A stretch of 64,000 bases of DNA from Paenibacillus silviterrae (GTDB lineage Bacteria; Bacillota; Bacilli; Paenibacillales; NBRC-103111), in the NCBI RefSeq assembly GCF_030167925.1, contig NZ_JASKUT010000002.1, forward strand, positions 1,302,001-1,366,000, in the 5' to 3' direction. Each line of letters starts with the position of its first letter. Within the stretch, counting starts at the first letter, position 1. The notes below the pieces were generated by a model. It made no database searches. It was not told where the DNA came from and saw only the letters and a list, made by a program, of their open reading frames with translations. This document shows, in pieces, positions 1-8,095 of this stretch. The position numbers and the translations under genes were made by a program.

Positions 1-1175
1 TTCACATCTTTGGCAATCGTCGCCCCGTAGGTGATCCCGTAAGGACCCGCCAGCGATCGGATCAGGGTGGAATCCCCCGAGCCGCTGTGAATATCGATAA
101 TGTACGATCCTAGCGCGATCGTATCCTCCGGGATGACACCGTTGACAGCCGCTTCCTCGCGGATCATCTGCTTGCCGATAATGCGCCGTGTTTCACGAAT
201 CCCCAGGAACGGCGCAATGGAGGACAAGTAAATATGTTCAAAGCCGGGGATATGTTCTTTTAGCATAGTAATGAGCGGGATGATTTGCAGGTTGGATTCG
301 ATCTCGCCTCTGCTCAGCTCTTCAAGCTTAGTGCCGTCAAAGTTCAGAATGCGAATGCAATTTAATGCAATGTACCCTTCTCTTGGCAAGTTAATATAAA
401 TAATCGTGTCACGGTCGATCGGGCACTTTCCTTCTTTCCGCAGCCTCGAAATCGTGTTTTTTAATCCGACGAACACATGGTTTTCGCTGGCCCGCAAAAA
501 CTCGGCCGTATATCCGGGACGAATCTTCATAGAGGATCCATGCTTTAATTCTTCCGGATGATCCTGCAAGAAATCCATAAATCGTTCCAGATCGAAGCCC
601 CCGACGGTAAACATGAGCGTAGGCGGCTGTGTTTCTCCATTCGCGTACTGCCCTTTTTCATACTCTGCTCCGGCCATATAGGCAACATCGCCGTCACCTG
701 TCGCATCCACAAACACATCGGCGAAGATTTCGATTTCCTTGCCTTTTCCTTTTACAATAACAGACCTTAGTTCTCCCTCTTCCACATTCGTCCCGATAAT
801 TTCACAGTGTAATAGAGGCTTCACACCGTACTGCTTGATTTTTTCAAAAACGACGATTTTCATTAAATTGGGGTCTATTACCGTAGTTGAGTTATGTAAC
901 GGGCATTCTCTATGCCCGAAGGAGCCCCCGAGCTCGATCAAACGATCCACCATCTCTTGAGGCAGCCCGCCTGTGACCTGCCGTCCTTGAGCATCCAGGA
1001 AAGCCAATAATGGCAGACCAATGGTCATGTTACCGCCTAGAAAGCCTTGACGATCCACCAGGATGGTCTCCGCCCCTTCACGCGCAGCGGCTATTGCAGC
1101 CCCCACCCCTCCTGCGCCGCCGCCCAGCACCAGAACCTGCGTTTTGATTACTTGTCTTATTGAACGGTTTTCCAT
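1..1175 (-). CDS. FAD-dependent oxidoreductase (3' part cut by window edge)
   Basis: The first 391 codons are present and the C-terminus lies outside the window. The N-terminus has a Rossmann dinucleotide fold (VLGGGAGGVGAA, about residues 15-26), followed by LGGNMTIG and, about residue 150, DATGDGDVA, the pattern of the FAD_oxidored (pfam12831) family. Members are flavoproteins often found next to carbohydrate or secondary-metabolite genes; the substrate cannot be read from sequence. The start is ATG at 1175, preceded by AGAAGG at about 7 nt. No signal peptide is visible, so it should be cytoplasmic. It is divergent from the small gene at 1389. Confidence 0.82.
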   Translation of the reverse strand, partial: MENRSIRQVIKTQVLVLGGGAGGVGAAIAAAREGAETILVDRQGFLGGNMTIGLPLLAFLDAQGRQVTGGLPQEMVDRLIELGGSFGHRECPLHNSTTVIDPNLMKIVVFEKIKQYGVKPLLHCEIIGTNVEEGELRSVIVKGKGKEIEIFADVFVDATGDGDVAYMAGAEYEKGQYANGETQPPTLMFTVGGFDLERFMDFLQDHPEELKHGSSMKIRPGYTAEFLRASENHVFVGLKNTISRLRKEGKCPIDRDTIIYINLPREGYIALNCIRILNFDGTKLEELSRGEIESNLQIIPLITMLKEHIPGFEHIYLSSIAPFLGIRETRRIIGKQMIREEAAVNGVIPEDTIALGSYIIDIHSGSGDSTLIRSLAGPYGITYGATIAKDV

Positions 1176-1388
1176 ACTGCACCTTCTCCCTTTTCATGTC
1201 ACGGATCGTTCCGCTTCCAGCACAATTTCATTATAGTAAGGGGATCTGAGGCTGAACATGCAGTATTCATTCATGGGGGATGCATTTTGTTTCACTTCAA
1301 AAGCTCCTAAGGTGTACAAGACATCGTGAGAAGCTTTATACTTTACTTTAGCATAGATAACCATTCTGAAGGTTAAGGAGGATTGGGA

Positions 1389-1700
1389 ATGAGCCCCAAA
1401 GTTGAACAAGCCTTGCAGATCGCTTTACAGAACTGGAGCTCCATGGCTCGGGCGGATCACGAGGATTCGGAAGCGGCAGCGAACGCATTTGAAGCGTCCT
1501 TTTATCGATTCATCGACGCCGTGCGGGAATGGGCTTCCGGTTTAGAGCCACAGCCTGAAACGATTGAAGCCTTCTTGGAGCTGCCCATGGTGCAAGAGAT
1601 GATTGACCTTCTTCCAGCGCCGCTCTATCTAAACTTCGAAACCGAAGCCGAGCTCATTGTACACAATAAGCTTCGAGTCGAAGAGGATAAGTACGATTAA
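1389..1700 (+). CDS. Conserved-looking small acidic protein of unknown function
   Basis: A 103-residue acidic protein I do not recognise. It has no signal peptide, membrane segment or cysteine, and is predicted to be mostly helical (ALQIALQNW, FYRFIDAVREW). A longer reading could begin at TTG 1383, but AAGGAGG at 1375-1381 lies 7 nt before ATG 1389, so 1389 is preferred. A hairpin terminator follows at 1716. Evidence that it is real: strong ribosome binding site, terminator and normal codon use. Confidence 0.75.
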   Translation: MSPKVEQALQIALQNWSSMARADHEDSEAAANAFEASFYRFIDAVREWASGLEPQPETIEAFLELPMVQEMIDLLPAPLYLNFETEAELIVHNKLRVEEDKYD

Positions 1701-1715
1701 CGGTTCCCTGTGCGA

Positions 1716-1741
1716 CAAAGGCAGCCCATCGGCTGCCTTTG
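1716..1741. terminator. Bidirectional terminator hairpin
   Basis: The arms CAAAGGCAGCC and GGCTGCCTTTG enclose a 4-nt loop. It lies between the converging genes ending at 1700 and 1758 and can serve both strands. Confidence 0.75.
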
Positions 1742-1757
1742 TGTATGAAACGCCTTG

Positions 1758-2090
1758 TTATCCGCTGAGTGGTTCACCGTAGAATACATGAAAATGAAGA
1801 TGCTTGGAGTCTTGGTACCTCCCCAAATTTGTCAGCACCCTGCACGCTCCATACTCGGACTGCACTTGCGATGCTACCTTTTTAACAACGTCCATCAGCT
1901 CCAGTAAGAGCTCATTGTCTTCCGGTTCCAGTGTTAGTAGAGAAGAAATATGCTTCTTAGGAATCGTGACGATGTGAACAGGATAATACGGGCGAGTGTG
2001 ATGATATGCCAGCACGTTAGGCGTCTCCATTACCTTCTGTACCGATGTACGACCGCTTAATACCTCATCGCAATAAAAATCCTCCGTCAA
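1758..2090 (-). CDS. HIT-family nucleotide hydrolase/transferase
   Basis: A 110-residue histidine-triad protein, the usual length for the family. The signature KHLHFHVF (His-x-His-x-His) is near the C-terminus and would hold the catalytic histidine that attacks the alpha phosphate of nucleotide conjugates. The open frame continues to TTG 2108, but an excellent site (GGAGGG at 2098-2103) stands 7 nt before TTG 2090, giving the start MTEDFYCDEVL. It is a single-gene unit ending at the shared hairpin at 1716. Exact substrate unknown. Confidence 0.88.
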   Translation of the reverse strand: MTEDFYCDEVLSGRTSVQKVMETPNVLAYHHTRPYYPVHIVTIPKKHISSLLTLEPEDNELLLELMDVVKKVASQVQSEYGACRVLTNLGRYQDSKHLHFHVFYGEPLSG

Positions 2091-2515
2091 ATAGATCCCT
2101 CCGCTCAAGCCGTATGGTCTTCCTACTCATAATTACAGTGGATCTACTCAATTTATTATCAATTTTTATAAACTACAAGGGTCTCCCTTGCCCCTAATAT
2201 ATGGAATTATCCAGATACGCCGTTCCCCGAAACGGCTATGGCTCTGGCCCAGGGCAATTGACTTTGGGCAGCCATCCAAGACGAGCATGTATGGAAATTT
2301 GTGCGAACCAGCAGCAAATCATGCCGGACTTGTGCCTAAGCTCCTCGAATTGTGCTAAAGAACAGCTTTGCGAGCAGGATCGCGGAGGAAACTCCAAGGC
2401 GCTCTCTGTAAAGTTGCACAATAAGTCAATTTCATAATTAGAAAACCCAGGTGAAATAAGGTTTTTCGGCAAACAAAAAAGGAGGACCTCCCCACATTAA
2501 GTTTGCCGAATTGTT
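2091..2515. other. Intergenic stretch without a supported gene
   Basis: No open frame here has a ribosome binding site or recognisable product; the two 78-codon frames overlap on opposite strands and look like chance. The only structure noted is the inverted repeat at 2465-2510. Confidence 0.5.
2465..2510. repeat. 10-bp inverted repeat with internal palindrome
   Basis: TTCGGCAAAC (2465-2474) is matched by GTTTGCCGAA (2501-2510), with GGAGGACCTCC between them. It adjoins a transposase remnant and may be a decayed transposon end or a transcription stop; neither is proven. Confidence 0.45.
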
Positions 2516-2701
2516 AAGCAGCGAACGGCTATTGAACGTGTCTTTACTTATCTGAAATAATACTTTGGCATGGGCACTACACGAAGGCTCAAAAAACGGG
2601 CGTTTGTCGATCGCGAACTATGTTACCTAACGTACAACGTGTCTAAATATTCGCTAAATCATTTGAACATGAACATCCGTTTGACCAAACAAACCGCGTA
2701 A
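2516..2701 (+). pseudogene. C-terminal fragment of a DDE-type transposase
   Basis: The plus frame reads QRTAIERVFTYLK, a TAA stop, then YFGMGTTRRLKKRAFVDREL and YLTYNVSKYSLNHL. This is the C-terminal end of a DDE transposase of the IS1182/IS4 kind, as recalled from the family. The in-frame stop, missing N-terminus and absence of a start show a dead remnant. It is unrelated to the IS3 element just downstream. Confidence 0.6.
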
Positions 2702-2748
2702 CTTTTTTGAAAATGTACACCTCGAAATGGGTTACCTGCGGCATATAG

Positions 2749-2850
2749 ATCGCGTTACAGTGGCGTCTGGCGCTTATCACGACCCGGTAATGCTCCTTGT
2801 AACTTTATGAAATCACCTTACTGTACGAAATATATGTTCATCTGGACCTC
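2749..2850 (+). repeat. 113-bp structured repeat, copy 1 (split by the IS3 element)
   Basis: Diverged first copy of a unit that begins ATCGCGTTACA. It is cut at its 3' end by the IS element starting at 2851; its last bases continue after the IS at about 4100. See copies at 4128 and 4241. Confidence 0.7.
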
Positions 2851-2873
2851 TGTCAAGAAAGTAGACACAGAAA

Positions 2874-3698
2874 CTAGGAGACCCGGTGTTGTTCATAGTA
2901 CCTCTTCTCGCACTGATGCGGGGTGAGATAACCAATCGTCGAGTGGATGCGGATCCGGTTGTAGTCGAACTCAATGTACCGGTAAATTGCATCATACGCC
3001 TGTTTTCGGGTGTGAAACTTCGTTTGGTACACGAGCTCTTTCTTCATTACGCTGTGGAAGGACTCGATACATGCATTGTCGTAGCAGTTGCCCTTACGAC
3101 TCATGCTGCCAATCATCTCATGCTTCGTCAGCCGCTCGCGGTATTCGTTTGAGGCATACTGTGAGCCTCGATCAGAATGGTGAATTAAACCTGGAGGAGG
3201 CTTTTGCCGTTCACAAGCCTGGTCAAACGCCTCCAACACTAGTTCTTTGGTCATTCGCTCCCCAAGCGCCCAACCGACAATTTTGCGAGAGTAGAGGTCC
3301 ATCACGCTCGCTAGGTAAACCCAGCCCTGAGATGTCCCAATGTACGTAATATCTGTTACCCATACCTTGTTCGGTGCAAGTACGTTAAAGCCGCGGTTTA
3401 ACACATTGTCATACACCGGTTGATTATGTTTCGAGTTGGTGGTTGCTTTGTATTTCTTCACTGTGCAAGAGCACAGCCCCATCTCTTTCATCAGGCGAGC
3501 CACTGTTTTCGTCGAGATGGTATCGCCTTCTTCACGCAATTTGGCTGCAATCTTATCACTGCCGTAACGACGCTTGTAGGCATAGAAATGATGCTGGATT
3601 CGCTTCATCCGTTTCTTGCGAAGCTTTTCCTGTTCGCTCGGCTTTCGGTTCAGCCACTTGTAGTAACCGCTTCGGGAAACGCCCATCACAGAGCACAT
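2874..3698 (-). CDS. IS3-family transposase OrfB (DDE integrase catalytic domain)
   Basis: A 274-residue open frame carrying an HTH-like N-terminus (SVMGVSRSGYYKWL) and an rve/DDE core: Asp in VWVTDITYI, Asp in HHSDRGSQY and Glu in ACIESFHSVMKKE. In this family OrfB is made as an OrfAB fusion by -1 frameshifting. The slippery run A6G (plus-strand 3779-3785) near the end of OrfA shifts into this frame and joins it without a stop, via LLHEKPRLIYAF. ATG 3698 is therefore probably not the main start. Confidence 0.92.
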   Translation of the reverse strand: MCSVMGVSRSGYYKWLNRKPSEQEKLRKKRMKRIQHHFYAYKRRYGSDKIAAKLREEGDTISTKTVARLMKEMGLCSCTVKKYKATTNSKHNQPVYDNVLNRGFNVLAPNKVWVTDITYIGTSQGWVYLASVMDLYSRKIVGWALGERMTKELVLEAFDQACERQKPPPGLIHHSDRGSQYASNEYRERLTKHEMIGSMSRKGNCYDNACIESFHSVMKKELVYQTKFHTRKQAYDAIYRYIEFDYNRIRIHSTIGYLTPHQCEKRYYEQHRVS

Positions 3699-3745
3699 CT
3701 TCTCAACACGAAACTGGAAGCGGAATTTACGGATAAACGCGTAAA

Positions 3746-4027
3746 TCAGTCTCGGTTTTTCGTGAAGAAGTGCATCGCCTTTTTTAGAATCTCGTTCTCC
3801 TCTTGAAGTTCTCGATTCATCTCTTCGAGCTTTTTGAGTCGTTCGTAATCGACAAACAGTTGCGACTTTTCACCCGTGTTGGTAAACTGCTTTCTCCACG
3901 CCCGAATGCTGCTTACGGGGATATCCAATTCCTTGGATACTTCGGCTGGGGTTTTCCCACTCTCTTGCATGTGTTTTACGGTTTGACGCTTGAACTCTTC
4001 ATCAAAATGCTGACGAATATCTCCCAT
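3746..4027 (-). CDS. IS3-family transposase OrfA (HTH protein)
   Basis: A 93-residue HTH_Tnp_1-type protein: helix-turn-helix about residues 25-48 (TPAEVSKELDIPVSSIRAWR), then a leucine-zipper-like coiled coil about residues 60-85 used for multimerisation. It binds the inverted repeats. The start ATG 4027 is preceded by GAGGTG. A -1 slip at A6G (3779-3785) produces the OrfAB transposase. Confidence 0.92.
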   Translation of the reverse strand: MGDIRQHFDEEFKRQTVKHMQESGKTPAEVSKELDIPVSSIRAWRKQFTNTGEKSQLFVDYERLKKLEEMNRELQEENEILKKAMHFFTKNRD

Positions 4028-4127
4028 GACACACCTCGACCTTTTAGTTTATTTTATTGTACCAGGTCGCTGATAGAGTGTGTCTACTTTCTAGTCTAGC
4101 TCCAATCTGCCACTGTAAGATGAAAAA

Positions 4128-4240
4128 ATCGCGTTACAATGCGTCCGGTGCTTATCACGGCCCGGTAACGCTCCTTGTAACGTTATAAATTCACCTTACT
4201 GTACCAAATATGTGTTTATCAGCGACCGTAAGATGAAAAA
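4128..4240 (+). repeat. 113-bp structured repeat, copy 2
   Basis: The most complete unit. Nested self-complementary arms: CGTTACAA (4132-4139) with TTGTAACG (4175-4182), GCGT (4141-4144) with ACGC (4168-4171), and GTG with CAC around 4148-4158. The unit ends GACCGTAAGATGAAAA and leads directly into copy 3. Confidence 0.75.
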
Positions 4241-4312
4241 ATCACGTTACAATGCGTCTGGCGTTTATCACGGCCCAGTAACGCTCCTTGAAACGTTATG
4301 AATCACCTTCAA
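4241..4312 (+). repeat. 113-bp structured repeat, copy 3 (3' part lost)
   Basis: Begins exactly 113 bp after copy 2 with ATCACGTTACAATGCGTC and follows it closely to about 4310. The right arm reads TTGAAACG, one base off the complement. The tail after TCACCTTC no longer matches. Confidence 0.7.
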
Positions 4313-4393
4313 TAGAACAAATTGAGCTGAAGTAGCTTATTTTGCTTACGATTTCTGCCCATTTGCAGAAATCTGTGTGGACAATGCCTAAAC

Positions 4394-4436
4394 TAAAAGA
4401 GACTGCATCTAAGGCCCGAAGGCCGAAGGCAATCTC
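4394..4436 (-). terminator. Terminator after the GH29 gene
   Basis: On the minus strand GAGATTGC pairs with GCAGTCTC around an inner GGCC-rich stem and is followed by TTTTAG. It lies just past the stop at 4443. Confidence 0.65.
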
Positions 4437-4442
4437 CTAAAC

Positions 4443-6254
4443 TCACAAACGCTCCAAAATCAACTGCTTAAAGCTCATCAGTGTCTCGCCCGGAATCGAA
4501 ACCGCACGCAGCTTCAGCTCGTATTCACCGGCCTGGCCGATATCGACACTCCCCAGCTCCACAGGAGCAAACTCCTGCAGTCCTCCTGTTGCGGCCGCAT
4601 GACCAAACAGACGCTGCACAGACCCGTCACCGACGAAACCGGCGCCTGCCGGTGCTACGGACAGCTCGAACGAGCCTGCTCCCCCACGGGAATCTGCCGC
4701 AATTACCGCGGTAACCCGGTAACGGCCCGGTCCGTTCGCGCGTACTCGCCAACGGGCCTCGTCGTCGAGACTGTTCCACGCCACCAGATTATCACGGCCC
4801 TTCTTCCCCGTATCGTAGCGCAAGGTAGCACCGCCGATGTCGGCATCGAAGGCGCCGAGTACGTTCGGGTATTCCTCCTCGTACAACAGCGGCAGCGGGT
4901 TCGTCTCGCAATCGGACGTAAGCTCCACGGCAATGACGGGAATGACCGCGGCGAACGGCTGCGCAGGAACAGCAAGCACGATGTCGTCCGTTCCCGCCCG
5001 CTCTATGGCAAGCGGAAGGCGCTTAGGGTCAGCAAGGGCATACGCCTGCTTTACGGTACTTCTTACACCGGGCACAAGCAGTTTTCCGTTCTTCGGCCAA
5101 TCGAACACATACAAATATAAGGTCCGGCCTTTCTGCGTACTACGGCCCCACGGGGGCTTGCCAATCGGACTGCGGGTCGTGCCATATACGGCCTCTCCGT
5201 TCGTATGCATCCAGTCCCCGATGGACTCCAGCAGCTCTACCGACTTCGGATCGAAGGCCCCTTCTCCAGTCGGACCCACGTTGATGACGAAGTTCCCGTT
5301 CAAGCTGAGCACATCGATCATCTGGCGGAGTACGGCCTCCGGCGTCTTCCAATTGTTATCCGCCGCCTTGTATCCCCAGGAATCATTAAGAGTTGCGATC
5401 GATTCCCAATCCTGGCGCGGAACGCGCACATGCGGCTGATTGTCCGACGTATTGCCGTAATCGCCGTAGGGCTCCATATAGACACGTCGGTTCACAAGAC
5501 AATCGGGCTGTGCCTTCCTAACCTCTTCCACGAACGCAGCCCCCTGCTCCTCCGTAAGCTTATGGCCGCAGTCAAACCACACCAGACCTATCTGTCCATA
5601 ATTCTCCAGGAGCTCACGTACCTGAGGCTGGGCGAACGTTCGAAGGTAGCGCTCATAGCGCGACCGCTTATCTTCATCGCCGATCCACGCCGAGACCTCG
5701 TCGTAAGCGCCGATATTGCCCGGGTAATCCCAGGTGTTGCCTTGCGAATCCGGATGATGCCAATCCATCGAATGCGAGTAATAGATACAAAGCTTCACGT
5801 CCTCTTCGCGGCAGGCATCCGCCAGCTCTTTCAGCGGGTCGCGTCCGAACGACGTACGCTTCACAATGTTGTAGTCCGACACGCCGGAGTCATACATCGC
5901 AAAGCCCTCATGGTGCTTAGCGGTGAAGATCAGGTACCTCAAACCTGCCATCTTAGCCAGCCGCACCCAATGCTTGGCATCGAATTGCTTCGCCTGGAAA
6001 TCGTCTGCAATCCGCTCATATTCATGAATGGGAATTTGCGCCCGCAGCATGAGATGCTCGGCATAGGAGGCCTTTACCTCCTCCCCTTTCCATATGCCGC
6101 CCGGCAATGAATAAAGTCCCCAGTGAATGAACAGGCCGACTCTCGCCTCCCGCCACCAAGCCATCCGTGTGTCATGTGACGCATCTGCGTCAGTTGCCTG
6201 GCTCCCCGGTCTCTCCGAGCCGGCGTTATCCATTAAATCCTCTTGCTCCGTCAC
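4443..6254 (-). CDS. Alpha-L-fucosidase, glycoside hydrolase family 29
   Basis: A 603-residue GH29 enzyme that would release terminal alpha-L-fucose by the retaining mechanism. Signatures: GLFIHWGLYS (40-49), TAKHHEGFAMYDS (111-123), the nucleophile Asp228 in LVWFDCG, and NDSWGY (290-295). A beta-sandwich C-terminal domain follows. There is no signal peptide, so it likely acts inside the cell on imported oligosaccharides. Start GTG 6254 has GGAGGG 7 nt upstream. It is the last gene after the YesN/YesM pair, 17 nt from the kinase stop, which suggests that pair controls it. Confidence 0.93.
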   Translation of the reverse strand: MTEQEDLMDNAGSERPGSQATDADASHDTRMAWWREARVGLFIHWGLYSLPGGIWKGEEVKASYAEHLMLRAQIPIHEYERIADDFQAKQFDAKHWVRLAKMAGLRYLIFTAKHHEGFAMYDSGVSDYNIVKRTSFGRDPLKELADACREEDVKLCIYYSHSMDWHHPDSQGNTWDYPGNIGAYDEVSAWIGDEDKRSRYERYLRTFAQPQVRELLENYGQIGLVWFDCGHKLTEEQGAAFVEEVRKAQPDCLVNRRVYMEPYGDYGNTSDNQPHVRVPRQDWESIATLNDSWGYKAADNNWKTPEAVLRQMIDVLSLNGNFVINVGPTGEGAFDPKSVELLESIGDWMHTNGEAVYGTTRSPIGKPPWGRSTQKGRTLYLYVFDWPKNGKLLVPGVRSTVKQAYALADPKRLPLAIERAGTDDIVLAVPAQPFAAVIPVIAVELTSDCETNPLPLLYEEEYPNVLGAFDADIGGATLRYDTGKKGRDNLVAWNSLDDEARWRVRANGPGRYRVTAVIAADSRGGAGSFELSVAPAGAGFVGDGSVQRLFGHAAATGGLQEFAPVELGSVDIGQAGEYELKLRAVSIPGETLMSFKQLILERL

Positions 6255-6271
6255 TTTGACTCCCTCCGATT

Positions 6272-8095
6272 CTATGGAAATGGAACGGGCTCCGATTTAG
6301 GCATGAACATCGTTAGCTTCGTTCCTTTGTCGACCTCGCTCTCGATCTTTAAGCCGTACTGTTCACCGAACACCATCTGGATGCGCCGATGAACGTTAAC
6401 GATCCCGATACCGCCGTATCGGGCCGCACCGCCTTCCTTATCGATCAGACGGTTGGTACCCAGCTTCTCTCGCAGCTCTTGCAGCTTCTCTTCGCTTATG
6501 CCCGCACCGTTATCCTCCACACTGACCCAGAATAAGTTCTCCTGTTCACCGGCATCGATCCGAATGAAGTGATAATCTTCTACCCCTTCGGGAAAGGCAT
6601 GCTGAAACGCGTTTTCCACAAGCGGCTGTAAGGTCAAGCGGACCATGTTATGCAGCAAATAGTTCGGGTGCACGGCAACGTCGATTTCGAATTCCCGCCC
6701 GATCCGGTGCTGCAGCACCACCAGGTAATGCAGCACATGCTTCAGCTCGTTCGCCACCGTAATTTCCTCCAGATTCGTTTGAACGGAATAGCGCAGCATG
6801 TAGGCCAGCGCCTTCACAATCTCGGTAATTTCCTTCGAATCGCGGATTACGGCGTAGCAAACAATCGTTTCGAGTGTGTTATATAGAAAATGCGGATTAA
6901 TCTGCAGCTGCAGAGACTGTAGCTCAGCCTTCTGCCGCTCCATGCGGCTCTCCTGATCGCGCAGCTCCGCCTGATAAACCTTCTCAACCATCTCAGAGAG
7001 CCGGTTAACCATCAAATTATAACGGCTCATGAGCTCCACGATCTCATCGCGATATTCCGGGAGCGGAATGGTCGCCCAGTTTCCCTTCTCCGTTTGACGC
7101 ATAACACCCTTTAGTGCACGTATCGGCCCTGTAATCGATCGGCCGAAACGGATGGCAAGCCATAAGGCGAGCGCCAAAGTAAAGCAGCCGACTACCAGTG
7201 TGGTTGAACGGATCGTCGCGGATGGCTTATGCAGTTCCTCCAATGACATCGAGACCACCAGCCGCCAATTGCCGTAGCTCGAGCGTCGGCTCATGAACAT
7301 CTGCTCCTTGCCGTTGACATTGGCGCTGAACGCCTGCGGACCGGAGGCCAGTACATGCTCCCGAATCGAATCAGGTACAGCCTGTCCGATCAGGGTATTG
7401 TCCGGATGATGCACAAACTTGCCCTCCTCATCGACGATGAAGAAATACCCGGTCTCACCAAGATCGATTCCCTTCCACAGCTCGGATAACTCAGCCGCAC
7501 GCAGCTCAATAGCCAGAATGCCCCCCGGATCTGTCGAGGCAAGTCCCCTTATGCGGCGGACAAGCGTGAGCATCGAATTGCTCTGCCCCGGCAGAATACT
7601 ATGATTCAAGACACTCAGACTGCCGTTCTGGTTCGTGTTTCGCTTATAAAATTCCAGCTGCCGCTTGACCTCCTCCTTGCTGAACGATTCGCCTGAAATG
7701 CCGTTATAGAAATACATCGCATTCCCGTTGAAGCTGAGGAGGAAAATATCCGCGACCTCCGGATTGCGGATAAAGAGCGGCTCGATGCCGAGCTCCCGAA
7801 TGTATTTACGCAATTCATAATAGGGGTACCCGGTCTCTCCAGGCGCCAAATCAATGAACCGCTTAACGTCATTGCTGTTCAGCAGCGACACCATCGACCG
7901 CTCATAGTTGCGAATATATAGGTCCGTATGATGGACGGCATTCCCCACCACCTGCGAGAGCTGGTTCTGCACCAGCTGATCCAGCTCACCGGACGAAGCC
8001 CTGTAGGAAAACACTCCTACGCCCGTAAGCGAAATCAGAATTACGATCAGGTACGAAATAAACAGCTTCTGAGACAGATTCAAATTCCTCATCAT
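6272..8095 (-). CDS. YesM-type sensor histidine kinase
   Basis: A 607-residue membrane kinase. It has TM1 at about 10-32, an extracellular Cache-like sensor at 33-292, TM2 at about 295-313, and HAMP at 317-370. A His_kinase domain follows with phospho-acceptor His402 in LQINPHFLYNTLE, then an HATPase domain with DNGAGI. Kinases of this type (LytS/YesM) in Paenibacillus respond to extracellular carbohydrate, often with a solute-binding protein. The start ATG overlaps the regulator stop by 4 nt, so the two are translationally coupled. Confidence 0.93.
   Translation of the reverse strand: MMRNLNLSQKLFISYLIVILISLTGVGVFSYRASSGELDQLVQNQLSQVVGNAVHHTDLYIRNYERSMVSLLNSNDVKRFIDLAPGETGYPYYELRKYIRELGIEPLFIRNPEVADIFLLSFNGNAMYFYNGISGESFSKEEVKRQLEFYKRNTNQNGSLSVLNHSILPGQSNSMLTLVRRIRGLASTDPGGILAIELRAAELSELWKGIDLGETGYFFIVDEEGKFVHHPDNTLIGQAVPDSIREHVLASGPQAFSANVNGKEQMFMSRRSSYGNWRLVVSMSLEELHKPSATIRSTTLVVGCFTLALALWLAIRFGRSITGPIRALKGVMRQTEKGNWATIPLPEYRDEIVELMSRYNLMVNRLSEMVEKVYQAELRDQESRMERQKAELQSLQLQINPHFLYNTLETIVCYAVIRDSKEITEIVKALAYMLRYSVQTNLEEITVANELKHVLHYLVVLQHRIGREFEIDVAVHPNYLLHNMVRLTLQPLVENAFQHAFPEGVEDYHFIRIDAGEQENLFWVSVEDNGAGISEEKLQELREKLGTNRLIDKEGGAARYGGIGIVNVHRRIQMVFGEQYGLKIESEVDKGTKLTMFMPKSEPVPFP

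Larger units (their letters stand above)
2851..4099 (-). mobile_element. IS3-family insertion sequence, apparently complete
   Basis: An element of about 1.25 kb with two overlapping transposase frames. Its ends share AGAAAGTAGACACA in inverted orientation (from 2856, and ending about 4092). CTC flanks both sides (2848-2850 and 4100-4102), a plausible 3-bp target duplication. It landed inside an array of 113-bp repeats. Both frames are intact, so it may be active. Confidence 0.88.

Noticed and set aside
2201..2472. Two overlapping 78-codon open frames on opposite strands
   Set aside because: No ribosome binding site, no recognisable sequence, and they mirror each other; likely chance frames in a degraded region.
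2749..4312. CRISPR array
   Set aside because: Only three units of 113 bp with no unique spacers between them; the units abut, so this is a tandem structured repeat.
5205..6110. 301-codon plus-strand frame opposite the fucosidase gene
   Set aside because: It is antisense to a well-supported GH29 gene and has no start signal or family features; a product of high-GC third positions.
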